The notes beneath the pieces are model-generated. The model did no database searches, was not told the origin of the DNA, and worked only from the letters and a program-made list of their open reading frames with translations. A stretch of 34,975 nucleotides of DNA, taken from JBGPYB01 sp041493035. Its GTDB lineage: Bacteria > Acidobacteriota > Vicinamibacteria > Fen-336. The translations under genes were made by a program, and so were the position numbers. Every line of letters starts with the position of its first letter. Within the stretch, counting starts at the first letter, position 1. Of this stretch, positions 7,025-14,120 are shown piece after piece. The stretch is taken from contig JBGPYB010000032.1 in the NCBI GenBank assembly GCA_041493035.1, positions 1 to 34,975 on the forward strand, written 5' to 3'.

Positions 7025-7471
7025 ATGCGACGTTGGCTGGCCGTCCTGTTCGTAGTCGTGGCGCCGGGGTGCGGCAAGCCGGCCGCCGTCGTGCCTTCGG
7101 GGAATTGGGCCCAGGCTTTACCGAGCGGCGACGTCGATATCGTCGAGCTTCAGGTGGACGCCACCGGCGCCGCCACCGCGAAGTTTGGTGTCGACACCGA
7201 GACGAACCCCGACGCTAGCATCAACTACTGCGCTTCCGCGACAATCCCGAGGCTGGTTCTCGACTCGGCGGGGCATTTCGATGCGAGGGGTACGGTGATC
7301 GGCCGCGGGACAGGCCTGAGCGGCGGGGCGCCGGTTCCGGCGGCCCAGTTCTCGGGCTCGGTCAGCGGCAGCATCATGACGATGACCGTCACGAACGTGA
7401 ACGGCCTGTGGGGGCGGTTCACCCTGACCCTCGGGGCGCCCTTCAAGGGCGAACGGATCTGCGTCGACTAG
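7025..7471 (+). CDS. Small exported lipoprotein of unknown function
   Basis: A 148-residue protein starting MRRWLAVLFVVVAPGCGK: a short Arg-rich n-region, a hydrophobic core and a lipobox ending in a Cys at residue 16, so it should be a lipid-anchored periplasmic or outer-membrane protein. The mature part is beta-rich with Gly/Ser/Thr-heavy repeats (SGSVSGSIMTMTVTNVNGLWGRFTLTL) and two further Cys residues. No family is recognised. ATG 7025 was chosen because a purine-rich GAGGAGAG lies just upstream and the lipoprotein signal begins there; the same frame is open further upstream but that segment is not signal-like. It is followed by a second lipoprotein on the same strand with its own promoter-like site. 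Confidence 0.7.
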   Translation: MRRWLAVLFVVVAPGCGKPAAVVPSGNWAQALPSGDVDIVELQVDATGAATAKFGVDTETNPDASINYCASATIPRLVLDSAGHFDARGTVIGRGTGLSGGAPVPAAQFSGSVSGSIMTMTVTNVNGLWGRFTLTLGAPFKGERICVD

Positions 7472-7502
7472 TCTAGTCGCCTGCGAAAAAATAGTTTCGG
7501 CG

Positions 7503-7532
7503 GGGCCAATCGGCCCTGGGTCCTGTTAGAAT
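7503..7532 (+). promoter_or_regulatory. Hairpin and -10 box between two lipoprotein genes
   Basis: GGGCC-aatc-GGCCC (7503-7516) could end the upstream transcript although no T-run follows. TAGAAT (7527-7532) fits a -10 box for the downstream lipoprotein, leaving a leader of about 70 nt with an AAGGAG ribosome site close to ATG 7610. Confidence 0.35.
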
Positions 7533-7609
7533 CCGGAGTTCTCATGACGGACCTCACGCCCGACTGAGGGCGAAAATCGAGATAAAGACAAGTCCAAGGA
7601 GCGGCACGA

Positions 7610-8152
7610 ATGGCATTCGCAAACCTCAACCGTCCGAAGGCGTTTTTCTTCGCCCTCAGCCTGGTCACCGTTGGAGTCGCGTGCTCGAACTCCGAACGAA
7701 CACCCGACAAGAGCGGCGTCCTCACACCTCCGATCCCGACGCCGGCCCCAACACCGGTCCCAACACCCACTCCCGCCCCGACTCCGACGCCGGTGCCGGC
7801 GGTGTCCTCCGACGGCCTCAGGATGGAGGTGTCCCAGTTCCAGCGGAACTTCAAATGCAAGCGGGGCGTGCATCCGACGGGGACCGACGACCTCCGCGTG
7901 GGCTGTTCCGTCGAGGTCCGGGCCGAGGTCAAGGATGCCCTTGGAAATGACGTCAAGCCCAGGAAGACGGGAGAAAACCTGGTTTGGGGGATTCCCGAGG
8001 GCCGCGCGAACATCACGCTTCCTTGGGACGAGAACCCTTGGAAGCGCTGGATGACGGGCGTGGCGCCTGGCCACTACCGGATCGTCGCGACGCTGGACAT
8101 GCCGAGCGGCGAGAAGATCCGCAGCGAACTGGAAGGGGAGATCGTAAACTAG
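7610..8152 (+). CDS. Lipoprotein with Pro/Thr-rich linker
   Basis: A 180-residue protein with a signal peptide ending in a lipobox VGVAC (Cys25), so probably lipidated. Residues about 39-65 are a low-complexity PTPAPTPVPTPTP linker that would hold the C-terminal domain away from the membrane. The globular part (about 66-180) contains two Cys (residues 82 and 99 region, KCKRG and VGCSVEV) that could form a disulfide, and beta-strand pattern SVEVRAEVKDALGN. This looks like an Ig-like or surface-binding domain. No family is recognised. The start ATG follows AAGGAG with good spacing. No enzymatic motif is seen. Confidence 0.75.
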   Translation: MAFANLNRPKAFFFALSLVTVGVACSNSERTPDKSGVLTPPIPTPAPTPVPTPTPAPTPTPVPAVSSDGLRMEVSQFQRNFKCKRGVHPTGTDDLRVGCSVEVRAEVKDALGNDVKPRKTGENLVWGIPEGRANITLPWDENPWKRWMTGVAPGHYRIVATLDMPSGEKIRSELEGEIVN

Positions 8153-8187
8153 TCCAGAAGCCCCTTGCGCTGGGCGGGCCGCGGCTC

Positions 8188-8212
8188 TATCGTCTCGGGA
8201 GGTGAGGAGATG
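8188..8212 (+). promoter_or_regulatory. -10 box and strong ribosome site ahead of a 13-codon leader frame
   Basis: TATCGT (8188-8193) is a -10-like hexamer. GGGAGGTGAGGAG runs directly into an ATG at 8210 that opens a 13-codon frame ending TGA at 8249-8251. That stop overlaps ATG 8248 of the binding-protein gene as ATGA. The strongest ribosome site in this gap therefore belongs to the mini-frame, suggesting coupled translation. Confidence 0.4.
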
Positions 8213-8247
8213 ATCCCCCGGTCGTTCGGATGGGGCGCCGCGTCTCG

Positions 8248-9045
8248 ATGACGGCTCTTCTCCTGGCGATCCTGGCGGCGAGCGCGGCCGGCGCCGAGGG
8301 ACCTCCCACGGTGCGCGTGGGGCTCGACCCGCGCAGCGCGCCGTGGGCCTTCGTCCCTGGCCATGACTACACGAAGGAGGACGTCCGCGCCCCGCCGAAG
8401 CTGACGGCGGAGCAGCTCACGCGCCTCGTCGGATTGGACGTGGACGTGCTTCATGCGCTGGAGCGTCGCATGGGCGTGCGCGCGCAGATCGTGCCGACGC
8501 CTTGGTTCGATCTCGAGGCCGGGCTCCTGAATTCCCGGTACGACCTGATCCTGAACGCGTGGACGCCGAACGCGCGCACTCCCGAGGCCATCGCTCCGAC
8601 GACGCCATACTACGCTTGGGGGCTTCTGGTTGCGGCTCGCACGGCCGACGCCTCCATTCGCACCCTGTCGGACCTCGCCGATCGCCGGATCGGCCACGTC
8701 TCCGACCCGAGCGTGTTGCCGGCTCTTCGCGCGCTGGGCGCGGGTGTCGGTGCCAGACTCACGGTCGTGGACCAGGGCGGGGAAGAGCTGTTCGACAGGC
8801 TGGGCCGGAGCGAACTCGACGCCGTCGCCTTCGACTCGGCCTTCGTTCGCTGGCGCGTCGCGCGGGACGGGGCGTTCCGCATCGTGGGCGAGCCTCTCAA
8901 CCACCTCGGATACCACGTCGGCGTCCGCGCATCCGACAAGGCGCTGTTCGAGAAGGTGCAGGGAGCCGTCAATGGGTTCGTCGGGTCTCCCGAGGCGCAA
9001 GAGGTCCGGCGCCGGTGGGAGAGTGCCGCCACTGCGGCGCCTTGA
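8248..9045 (+). CDS. Periplasmic amino-acid-type solute-binding protein (SBP family 3)
   Basis: A 265-residue exported binding protein. Residues 1-16 form a signal peptide (MTALLLAILAASAAGA). The mature protein follows the bacterial extracellular solute-binding family 3 plan: TVRVGLDPRSAPWAF, then GLDVDVLHALERRMGVRAQIVPTPW, the YDLILNAWTPNARTPEAI hinge segment, a TTPYYAWGLLVAA strand, and a LDAVAFDSAFVRWRV segment. Such proteins deliver amino acids or small cations to ABC transporters, or act as sensory domains. No permease or ATPase gene is adjacent, so this one is an orphan. ATG 8248 is favoured over ATG 8230 because it overlaps the stop of a well-initiated 13-codon leader frame; the difference is six residues. 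The ligand is unknown. Confidence 0.8.
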   Translation: MTALLLAILAASAAGAEGPPTVRVGLDPRSAPWAFVPGHDYTKEDVRAPPKLTAEQLTRLVGLDVDVLHALERRMGVRAQIVPTPWFDLEAGLLNSRYDLILNAWTPNARTPEAIAPTTPYYAWGLLVAARTADASIRTLSDLADRRIGHVSDPSVLPALRALGAGVGARLTVVDQGGEELFDRLGRSELDAVAFDSAFVRWRVARDGAFRIVGEPLNHLGYHVGVRASDKALFEKVQGAVNGFVGSPEAQEVRRRWESAATAAP

Positions 9046-9091
9046 GGTCGGCGAGTCGCGTGGTATCGTAACGGCCAACAGGCGGGAGGGT

Positions 9092-9421
9092 ATGGCAAGT
9101 TCCAGGTTCCTCAAGTCGCCCAAGCTGAACGTCGTGCTCCAGGTCACCGAGACCACCTCGGCGGGCGCGGACGGACGCACTTGGGAGGTCCACGACATCG
9201 AGAGGAGTCGCGGCTTTCGGGTGGCGCTTTCCGGTCGCTCTCTGACAGGGACGCCCGCGGGCAGGACGCCCATTGGCCGGGCTTTCACGGATGCCGAGAT
9301 CGATGGTGCCTTGGGTCTGGCCATCGAACGCGCCCTCGTGACGCCCCCCGAGAAGGTGGCGGGCTCACTCTACGACCTCTCCGTCGAGAGCCACGACCTC
9401 TACGACTTCGTCCTGAAGTAG
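9092..9421 (+). CDS. Hypothetical protein, 109 residues
   Basis: A small soluble protein (MASSRFLKSPKLNVVLQVTE...) with no signal peptide, membrane segment or recognised motif. The composition is well balanced, with alternating hydrophobic residues suggesting a mixed alpha/beta fold (VVLQVTE, RTWEVHDIERS, YDLSVESHDLYDFVL). GGGAGGG precedes ATG 9092 closely, and TATCGT at 9064-9069 is a possible -10 box, so it may have its own short-leader transcript. The preceding gene ends 46 bp upstream, and the oppositely oriented cutC ends 8 bp downstream with no room for a conventional terminator. Confidence 0.65.
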   Translation: MASSRFLKSPKLNVVLQVTETTSAGADGRTWEVHDIERSRGFRVALSGRSLTGTPAGRTPIGRAFTDAEIDGALGLAIERALVTPPEKVAGSLYDLSVESHDLYDFVLK

Positions 9422-9429
9422 GCAGAGCC

Positions 9430-10179
9430 TCAATCCCTCCCGGCGATCTCGGCGATGCGGCGGATCCGCGCGGGGTCCGTGACCGTTCGCTTGTAGTCGT
9501 CGGGCAGGAAGGTCTTGCCCATGGTGACGCGCGGGCTGCGGAACTGCATCCGGCTCTCGACCGTGGACGTCCCTCGGACGTGGACCTCGCGGACTCCGGT
9601 CTCGGCGACGATGCGGCCGACGTTGTCCTCGTTGACGCCGCCGCCAGCCAGGATCGCGATTCGTCCGGCCGCTTGGTGCACGACCGCCTTCAGGACCCCC
9701 AATCCCTCCAGCGCGGTCGGGGCTTGCCCCGACGTCAATACGCGCGGAACACTGAGACGCACCAGGGCCTCGAGAGACTCCTCGGCATTCCTCGAGACGT
9801 CGAAGGCCCGGTGAAAGGTGACGCTCGCGTTTCCCGCGGCTTGGGTCATGGCCGCGACCTTCTCCTCGTCGACGCTGCCGTCGGGCCGAAGCGCTCCGAT
9901 GACGACACCGTCGGCCCCGCGCTCGCGAGCCGCTGTGATGTCCTTCAGCACCACCTCCTGCTCCAGGTCGGAGAACAGGAAGTCGCCGCCGCGTGGGCGC
10001 ACCAGGACGAAGATCGGGATGCTCAAGCGCTTTCGGCACGTCGCGATCGTGCCGGCGCTGGGTGTCGTCCCTCCTTCCACGAGGTTGTTGCAAAGCTCGA
10101 TCCGATCCGCCCCGCCCTGTTCAGCCGCCAGTGCCGATTCGACGGAATCGACGCAGACCTCGACCAGGACGCGCTTCAT
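9430..10179 (-). CDS. cutC: CutC family copper homeostasis protein
   Basis: A 249-residue TIM-barrel protein of the CutC family. It opens with KRVLVEVCVDSVESALAAEQGGADRIELC, the highly conserved CutC start. It continues with VRPRGGDFLFSDLE, GADGVVIGALRPDGSVDE, VTFHRAFDVSRN, RVLTSGQAPTALEG, and RIAILAGGGVNEDNV, all in family order. CutC was linked to copper tolerance in E. coli, but a direct copper role is disputed and newer work points to other substrates. The ATG overlaps the stop of the upstream permease gene by 4 nt (ATGA), so the two are translated from one mRNA. No other copper gene is nearby. Confidence 0.93.
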   Translation of the reverse strand: MKRVLVEVCVDSVESALAAEQGGADRIELCNNLVEGGTTPSAGTIATCRKRLSIPIFVLVRPRGGDFLFSDLEQEVVLKDITAARERGADGVVIGALRPDGSVDEEKVAAMTQAAGNASVTFHRAFDVSRNAEESLEALVRLSVPRVLTSGQAPTALEGLGVLKAVVHQAAGRIAILAGGGVNEDNVGRIVAETGVREVHVRGTSTVESRMQFRSPRVTMGKTFLPDDYKRTVTDPARIRRIAEIAGRD

Positions 10180-11612
10180 GCGGCGGCTCTCCCTGCGGCG
10201 ATCGCGCGAGCACGCCGCCGGCCCGAGACGTAGACGCCCACGCCAGCGCCGAGCAGCGCGAGGGTGAGGCCCACCACCTTGACCACCGCGAGGAGCTTCC
10301 GAGGCTCATCGGGGGAGGGGAAGACGGCGAGGACGATCATTGCCACCGTCGTGACGAGACCCACGAGCCCCGCCAGCACAGCGACCGGCGCGCCGCCCGG
10401 AATCCGCCTGACCTCAGGGCCCGCCGGGTCGCGCTGAACACGGATGAAGGCCGAGAAGACGAAGAGGAACGGCAGGAACGTCACGATGATCGTCATGCTC
10501 ACAAGAACGTCGTAGGCGCCCTTGACACTCGTCCCGGCCTGCCCCAGGAAGACGAAGACCACGGTGACCGCGGCCTGGGTCAGGAGAGCCACGTAGGGTG
10601 ATCCCCACCGAGGGTGGACCCGGCCGAAGCCCTCGGGAAGGAAGTGATCGAGCCCCGCGACGAAGGGGATTCGCGCCACCGCCGCCAGCCAGGCGCCGAC
10701 GCTACCTAGGGCCGTGAGTGCGATGAGAGCTGCGGCAACCGGCGCGAGGCCGGGAGCACCGATCCTCTCGGCGCCTCTCGCCACGGCTTGCATGATCCCC
10801 TGGAGGCCGCTCACCTCCTCGCGGGGAAGCGCCACCAGGACGCTCACGGTGCCGAGGATGTAGATGCCGACGATGAGGGGGGCCGCGAGGAACAGGCCGC
10901 GAGGAATCGTCCGGCGCGCGTCATGGATTTCGTCGCCCATGAACGAGGCGGCTTCTGGTCCGGTCAAGGCGAACGCGATGGTGGACCAGAAGATGATGTC
11001 GCGCAGACCGAGGCCGGGGCGCAGTGTCGCGAGGCTCCATTCGGTGGCGGAGCCGAAACGGAAGTAAGCCACGACACCGATGCCGAGGAGAACGGCCGTG
11101 GCTGCCCACCGGGCGAATGCGCCGGCGTTGGTGAGCCTCTTCCCGACGCCCAGCCCCGCGACGTTGACGATCGTGCCGAGGGCAAGGCCGGCGAGGGCGG
11201 CCGTCACGAAGTAGGTGCTGCTTTCACCCAGCGCGCGTCGCCGATCCTCGCTCAGGAGGAAGAGCGCGTTGGCGGCGGCGAAATAGAGGACACCGGGGAA
11301 GTAGGGGAGGTTGCTGGTCCAGTAGGTCCAGCCGGTCATGAATCCCGCGAAGTCGCCGAAAGCCCGCTTGCTCCAGACGTACATCCCACCCTCTTCGGGG
11401 TAGCGCGACGACAGTTCGATGACACAACAGGCGAGAGGCACGAACATGACGAGAATGCCGATGACCCAGACGGTCACGGCGCTCGGCCCCGCCACGGCTG
11501 CGCTCGCGACCCATTGGAGGTTGGTTCCCGACGTTACGAAGAAGAGGACGACGTCCCGGAGACCCATGCTCCGTCGCAAATGAGAGGTGGCTTCGGCAGG
11601 AATCGTGGTCAT
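10176..11612 (-). CDS. APC superfamily amino acid/polyamine permease
   Basis: A 478-residue integral membrane protein with about 12 hydrophobic segments. The start (RSMGLRDVVLFFVTSGTNLQWVA), the VIELSSRYPEEGGMYVWSKRAFGDFAGF block and the ALTGPEAASFMGDEIHDARRTIPRG block are characteristic of the amino acid-polyamine-organocation superfamily. ATG 11612 was chosen because GGAGAAGGA lies just upstream and the conserved N-terminus follows; the frame is open further upstream across the divergent gene but that part is not membrane-like. It is co-transcribed with cutC, which it overlaps by 4 nt. The substrate is probably an amino acid or polyamine; the sequence does not settle which. Confidence 0.9.
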   Translation of the reverse strand: MTTIPAEATSHLRRSMGLRDVVLFFVTSGTNLQWVASAAVAGPSAVTVWVIGILVMFVPLACCVIELSSRYPEEGGMYVWSKRAFGDFAGFMTGWTYWTSNLPYFPGVLYFAAANALFLLSEDRRRALGESSTYFVTAALAGLALGTIVNVAGLGVGKRLTNAGAFARWAATAVLLGIGVVAYFRFGSATEWSLATLRPGLGLRDIIFWSTIAFALTGPEAASFMGDEIHDARRTIPRGLFLAAPLIVGIYILGTVSVLVALPREEVSGLQGIMQAVARGAERIGAPGLAPVAAALIALTALGSVGAWLAAVARIPFVAGLDHFLPEGFGRVHPRWGSPYVALLTQAAVTVVFVFLGQAGTSVKGAYDVLVSMTIIVTFLPFLFVFSAFIRVQRDPAGPEVRRIPGGAPVAVLAGLVGLVTTVAMIVLAVFPSPDEPRKLLAVVKVVGLTLALLGAGVGVYVSGRRRARAIAAGRAAA

Positions 11613-11667
11613 GCCTGGGGTCCTTCTCCGCGAGTGCCGAGAGGCTACCACGTCGCTCGAAAAAAGC

Positions 11668-11696
11668 TTGACGCCGGCGCTGCGAAGGAGGATCGT
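11668..11696 (+). promoter_or_regulatory. Putative promoter of the DUF6335 gene
   Basis: TTGACG (11668-11673) is followed by a 17-nt spacer and GATCGT (11691-11696), a weak -10. The start would fall about 10 nt before ATG 11713, leaving room for a GAGG ribosome site. The 100-bp gap also has to hold the permease promoter on the other strand. Confidence 0.35.
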
Positions 11697-11712
11697 AGTA
11701 GAGGACGAAGCG

Positions 11713-12108
11713 ATGAAGAAAGCTCGCCGGCCTTCCCGCGATCGAGCCGCACAGAGGCTGCCGAAACTGCCGCCGGTCGAGGAGTCGCTCCGGTCTCCCA
11801 CCGCCGTTGCGGCCGAAGCGCTCCGCACCGGAGTGGTTGCCCCCGTGCGTTCGGGTCGCCGAGACGAGATCGCGACGGAAGAAGCGATGCTGGTCGGCGA
11901 CCCTGACGACAGCAGCTTCGACAACGAGTACGTCGGAGACGAACTCCCGGGCGGGGATTCGCCCACACCGGATCAGAACGGCGTTGACGACATCGGTCGC
12001 GCCTACGGCCTGCAAGAGGAAGACAGCGGCGTACTCCGCAGCGCGGAGGAGGTCCTCGCCCGCCGGGACCGCCATCGGACCGAGCTTCGCCCGCGCGGAC
12101 GCCGGTAG
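11713..12108 (+). CDS. DUF6335 family protein
   Basis: A 131-residue, highly charged protein without signal or membrane segments. The C-terminal half carries the pattern I associate with DUF6335: DNEYVGDELPGGDSPTPDQNGVDDIGRAYG (split here as DNEYVGDELPGG and SPTPDQNGVDDIGRAYG), then a region ending in EEVLARRDRHRTEL. The N-terminal 50 residues are basic (MKKARRPSRDRAAQRLPK) and probably disordered. The family is known mainly from cyanobacteria and some soil bacteria, and no function is established. ATG 11713 has a GAGGACGAAG upstream. The gene is divergent from the permease and is followed 8 bp later by a small Cys-rich frame. Confidence 0.75.
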   Translation: MKKARRPSRDRAAQRLPKLPPVEESLRSPTAVAAEALRTGVVAPVRSGRRDEIATEEAMLVGDPDDSSFDNEYVGDELPGGDSPTPDQNGVDDIGRAYGLQEEDSGVLRSAEEVLARRDRHRTELRPRGRR

Positions 12109-12116
12109 TCGACTCC

Positions 12117-12299
12117 TTGGCGGATGGGAAGGGGCCCCCCTTTCCCGCGAGCCTCTGCCATCGTTGTGCAGCCCCGCCGCGCTACGTGACCTCCGATCGA
12201 GGTTCGGTGTTCCTCTACTGTCCCCTGCTCAAGGAATATCCTGTGCAACCTGTCGTCACCTGCGACATCTTCGTGCCGTCCAGCACCTCGCCGGGCTAG
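12117..12299 (+). CDS. Small Cys-rich (zinc-ribbon-like) protein
   Basis: A 60-residue frame with Cys residues at 14, 17, 35 and 49: SLCHRCAAPPRYV, FLYCPLLKEYPVQPVVTCDIF. The C-x2-C...C...C arrangement with the KYP-QPV-x-x-C ending matches a family of small uncharacterised proteins I have seen in acidobacterial and deltaproteobacterial genomes, and would suit one zinc ion. The only start in frame before the motif is TTG 12117, and the ribosome site is weak, so the start is uncertain. It lies between the DUF6335 gene and the leaderless-type promoter of the next gene. Confidence 0.55.
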   Translation: MADGKGPPFPASLCHRCAAPPRYVTSDRGSVFLYCPLLKEYPVQPVVTCDIFVPSSTSPG

Positions 12300-12302
12300 A
12301 AT
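12297..12302 (+). promoter_or_regulatory. -10 box of a probable leaderless transcript
   Basis: TAGAAT ends 7 nt before the TTG start at 12310, placing the transcription start at or next to the start codon. There is no Shine-Dalgarno sequence. This supports the TTG as the true start of the fusion gene. Confidence 0.5.
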
Positions 12303-12309
12303 CAGCGGC

Positions 12310-14115
12310 TTGGACCTTCGCGCTGCTCTCGACTGCGCCGTGGCTGCCGCTCGCGCGGCGGGCGACCTCCTCCGTGACGACTTCCATCGTCCTGGTGGCG
12401 CCCGAGGCAAGGTCGACAAGGCCGAAGCCGATGTGGAGGCGGAGTGGCTCATTCGCCACCGCCTTCTCGCGGCTTTCCCCGACTGGGCGTACCTGGGGGA
12501 AGAGACGGGGCGAGCCGCTGGCGCTCCGGGAGCGCCCATCTGGCTAGTGGATCCCAACGACGGAACCCGCGACTATCTCGTGGGACGCCGCGGAAGCGCC
12601 GTTTCCATCGGCCTTTTGAGGGAACGCCGCCCGGTGTTGGGCGTCGTCTTCGCTTTCGGCTATCCCGACGACGACGGGGACCTCTTCGCCTGGGCCGAGG
12701 GGTGCGGGCCCGTGAGCCGCAATGGGCGCGCCGTCGAGCCCAGGCTCGCCCCATCTCTCGAGGCAACCGACGTGGTCCTCGTCTCGAGCAAAGGGGATCG
12801 GGCGGCGGAAGCCAACCTGCAGTGCGCGACTCCGGCGCGGTACAGGCCCGTCCCGAGCATCGCCCATCGGTTGGCCCTCGTGGCCGTGGGGGAAGCGTCG
12901 GCCGCGACGTCGATCCACGGTCCCGGCGCCTGGGACTATGGTGCGGGCCACGCCCTCGTGCGTGGGGCCGGGGGTGTCCTTCTGGACGAAGCGGGGCGCG
13001 AGATCGTCTACCTGGAGGACGGCGACAGCCACGCGCTTCGGGCATTTGCTGCTTCTCGGACCGTCGCCCGTGAGATCGCACCGCGGCCCTGGCAGTCCGC
13101 GCTCGACGCGGTTGCTTGGCCCGCGGGCGAGGGGCCGGTTCGTCTCGAGAAGGGGAATGCGGTGCGGGATGCCGCGCTCCTGTCCCGGGCGCAGGGATGC
13201 TTGCTCGGCCAGATTGCCGGCGACAGCCTGGGAAGCCTGGTCGAGTTCGAGAGCGCCGTGACGATTGCCGAGCGCTACCCGCAAGGCCCCCGGGAGCTGG
13301 CCGATGGTGGCCGTTGGCGCACTCTCGCTGGCCAGCCTACCGACGACTCCGAGATGGCGTTGGCGCTCGCCCGAGCCATCGTCGCTTCCGGCCGCTACGA
13401 GGCCGAGGGTGCGCTCCGCGCCTACCGCAATTGGTATCGCTCGGAGCCTTTCGACGTGGGGCAGACGACCCGCGCGGCCGTCGTGGGATATCGAATGGGA
13501 GAAAGCCAGGCCAACGGCTCACTCATGCGAGCCAGCCCCCTGGGGATCTTTGCCCACCGGCAGGCACCCGACCAGGCCGCCGAGGTCGGCCGAGAGGACA
13601 GCGCCCTGACCCATCCGAACCGCGTCCCCTGCGACGCCGTCGGCGTCTTCGTCGTGGCGGTGTCTCATGCCATCCGCCATGGCGACGGTCCCGCGGCGGT
13701 TCACCAGGCTGCCCTCGATTGGGCGCGGCAGAACGACGTAGCATCCGGCGTCGTCAGCGCTCTCGAAGAGGCCCGCAATGCCCCGCCGGTGTGCGATGGC
13801 GAGAACGAGGGCTGGGTTCTCATAGCTCTGCAGAACGCCTTCTTCGCGCTGCTCCACGCGGGAAACCTCGAGGAAGGCGTGGTCGAGACGGTACGTCGTG
13901 GCGGAGACACGGACACGAACGGGGCCATCGCTGGGGCGCTTCTCGGGGCGGTCCACGGCCGCGCTGCCATTCCGGCGCAGTGGCGTTCCATGGTCCTGAG
14001 CTGCCGGCCGCACCCGCTCCGCGCTCCGCATCCGCGTCCCATGGCGTGCTGGCCCGGGGACGCCCTCGAGCTGGCGGAGCGCCTTCTCCTCGCCGGTCAA
14101 GCGGTGAGCCAGTAG
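12310..14115 (+). CDS. Inositol monophosphatase-ADP-ribosylglycohydrolase fusion
   Basis: A 601-residue two-domain protein. Residues about 1-255 are an inositol-monophosphatase family phosphatase with all metal motifs: E64-E65 (GEETG), DPNDGT at 81-86 and GAWDYGAG with W208-D209. Residues about 290-595 are an ADP-ribosylglycohydrolase (DraG/ARH) domain: GCLLGQIAGDSLGS, TDDSE at 344-348, NGSLMR, THPN and GGDTDT at 531-536, the pair of acidic metal motifs needed for catalysis. Both halves look active. The phosphatase half is closest in style to CysQ-like members; possible substrates are phosphorylated nucleotides or sugars, and the other half removes ADP-ribose from proteins or small molecules. 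The fusion suggests sequential action on one ADP-ribose-derived metabolite; this is inference. It starts at a leaderless-type TTG and lies 5 bp before the sulfatase-like gene. Confidence 0.92.
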   Translation: MDLRAALDCAVAAARAAGDLLRDDFHRPGGARGKVDKAEADVEAEWLIRHRLLAAFPDWAYLGEETGRAAGAPGAPIWLVDPNDGTRDYLVGRRGSAVSIGLLRERRPVLGVVFAFGYPDDDGDLFAWAEGCGPVSRNGRAVEPRLAPSLEATDVVLVSSKGDRAAEANLQCATPARYRPVPSIAHRLALVAVGEASAATSIHGPGAWDYGAGHALVRGAGGVLLDEAGREIVYLEDGDSHALRAFAASRTVAREIAPRPWQSALDAVAWPAGEGPVRLEKGNAVRDAALLSRAQGCLLGQIAGDSLGSLVEFESAVTIAERYPQGPRELADGGRWRTLAGQPTDDSEMALALARAIVASGRYEAEGALRAYRNWYRSEPFDVGQTTRAAVVGYRMGESQANGSLMRASPLGIFAHRQAPDQAAEVGREDSALTHPNRVPCDAVGVFVVAVSHAIRHGDGPAAVHQAALDWARQNDVASGVVSALEEARNAPPVCDGENEGWVLIALQNAFFALLHAGNLEEGVVETVRRGGDTDTNGAIAGALLGAVHGRAAIPAQWRSMVLSCRPHPLRAPHPRPMACWPGDALELAERLLLAGQAVSQ

Positions 14116-14120
14116 GTCCC

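Noticed and set aside
7730..7805. Tandem CCNACNCC-like repeats resembling a short repeat array
   Set aside because: It is the coding sequence of a Pro/Thr-rich linker in a lipoprotein, not CRISPR or a separate repeat element.
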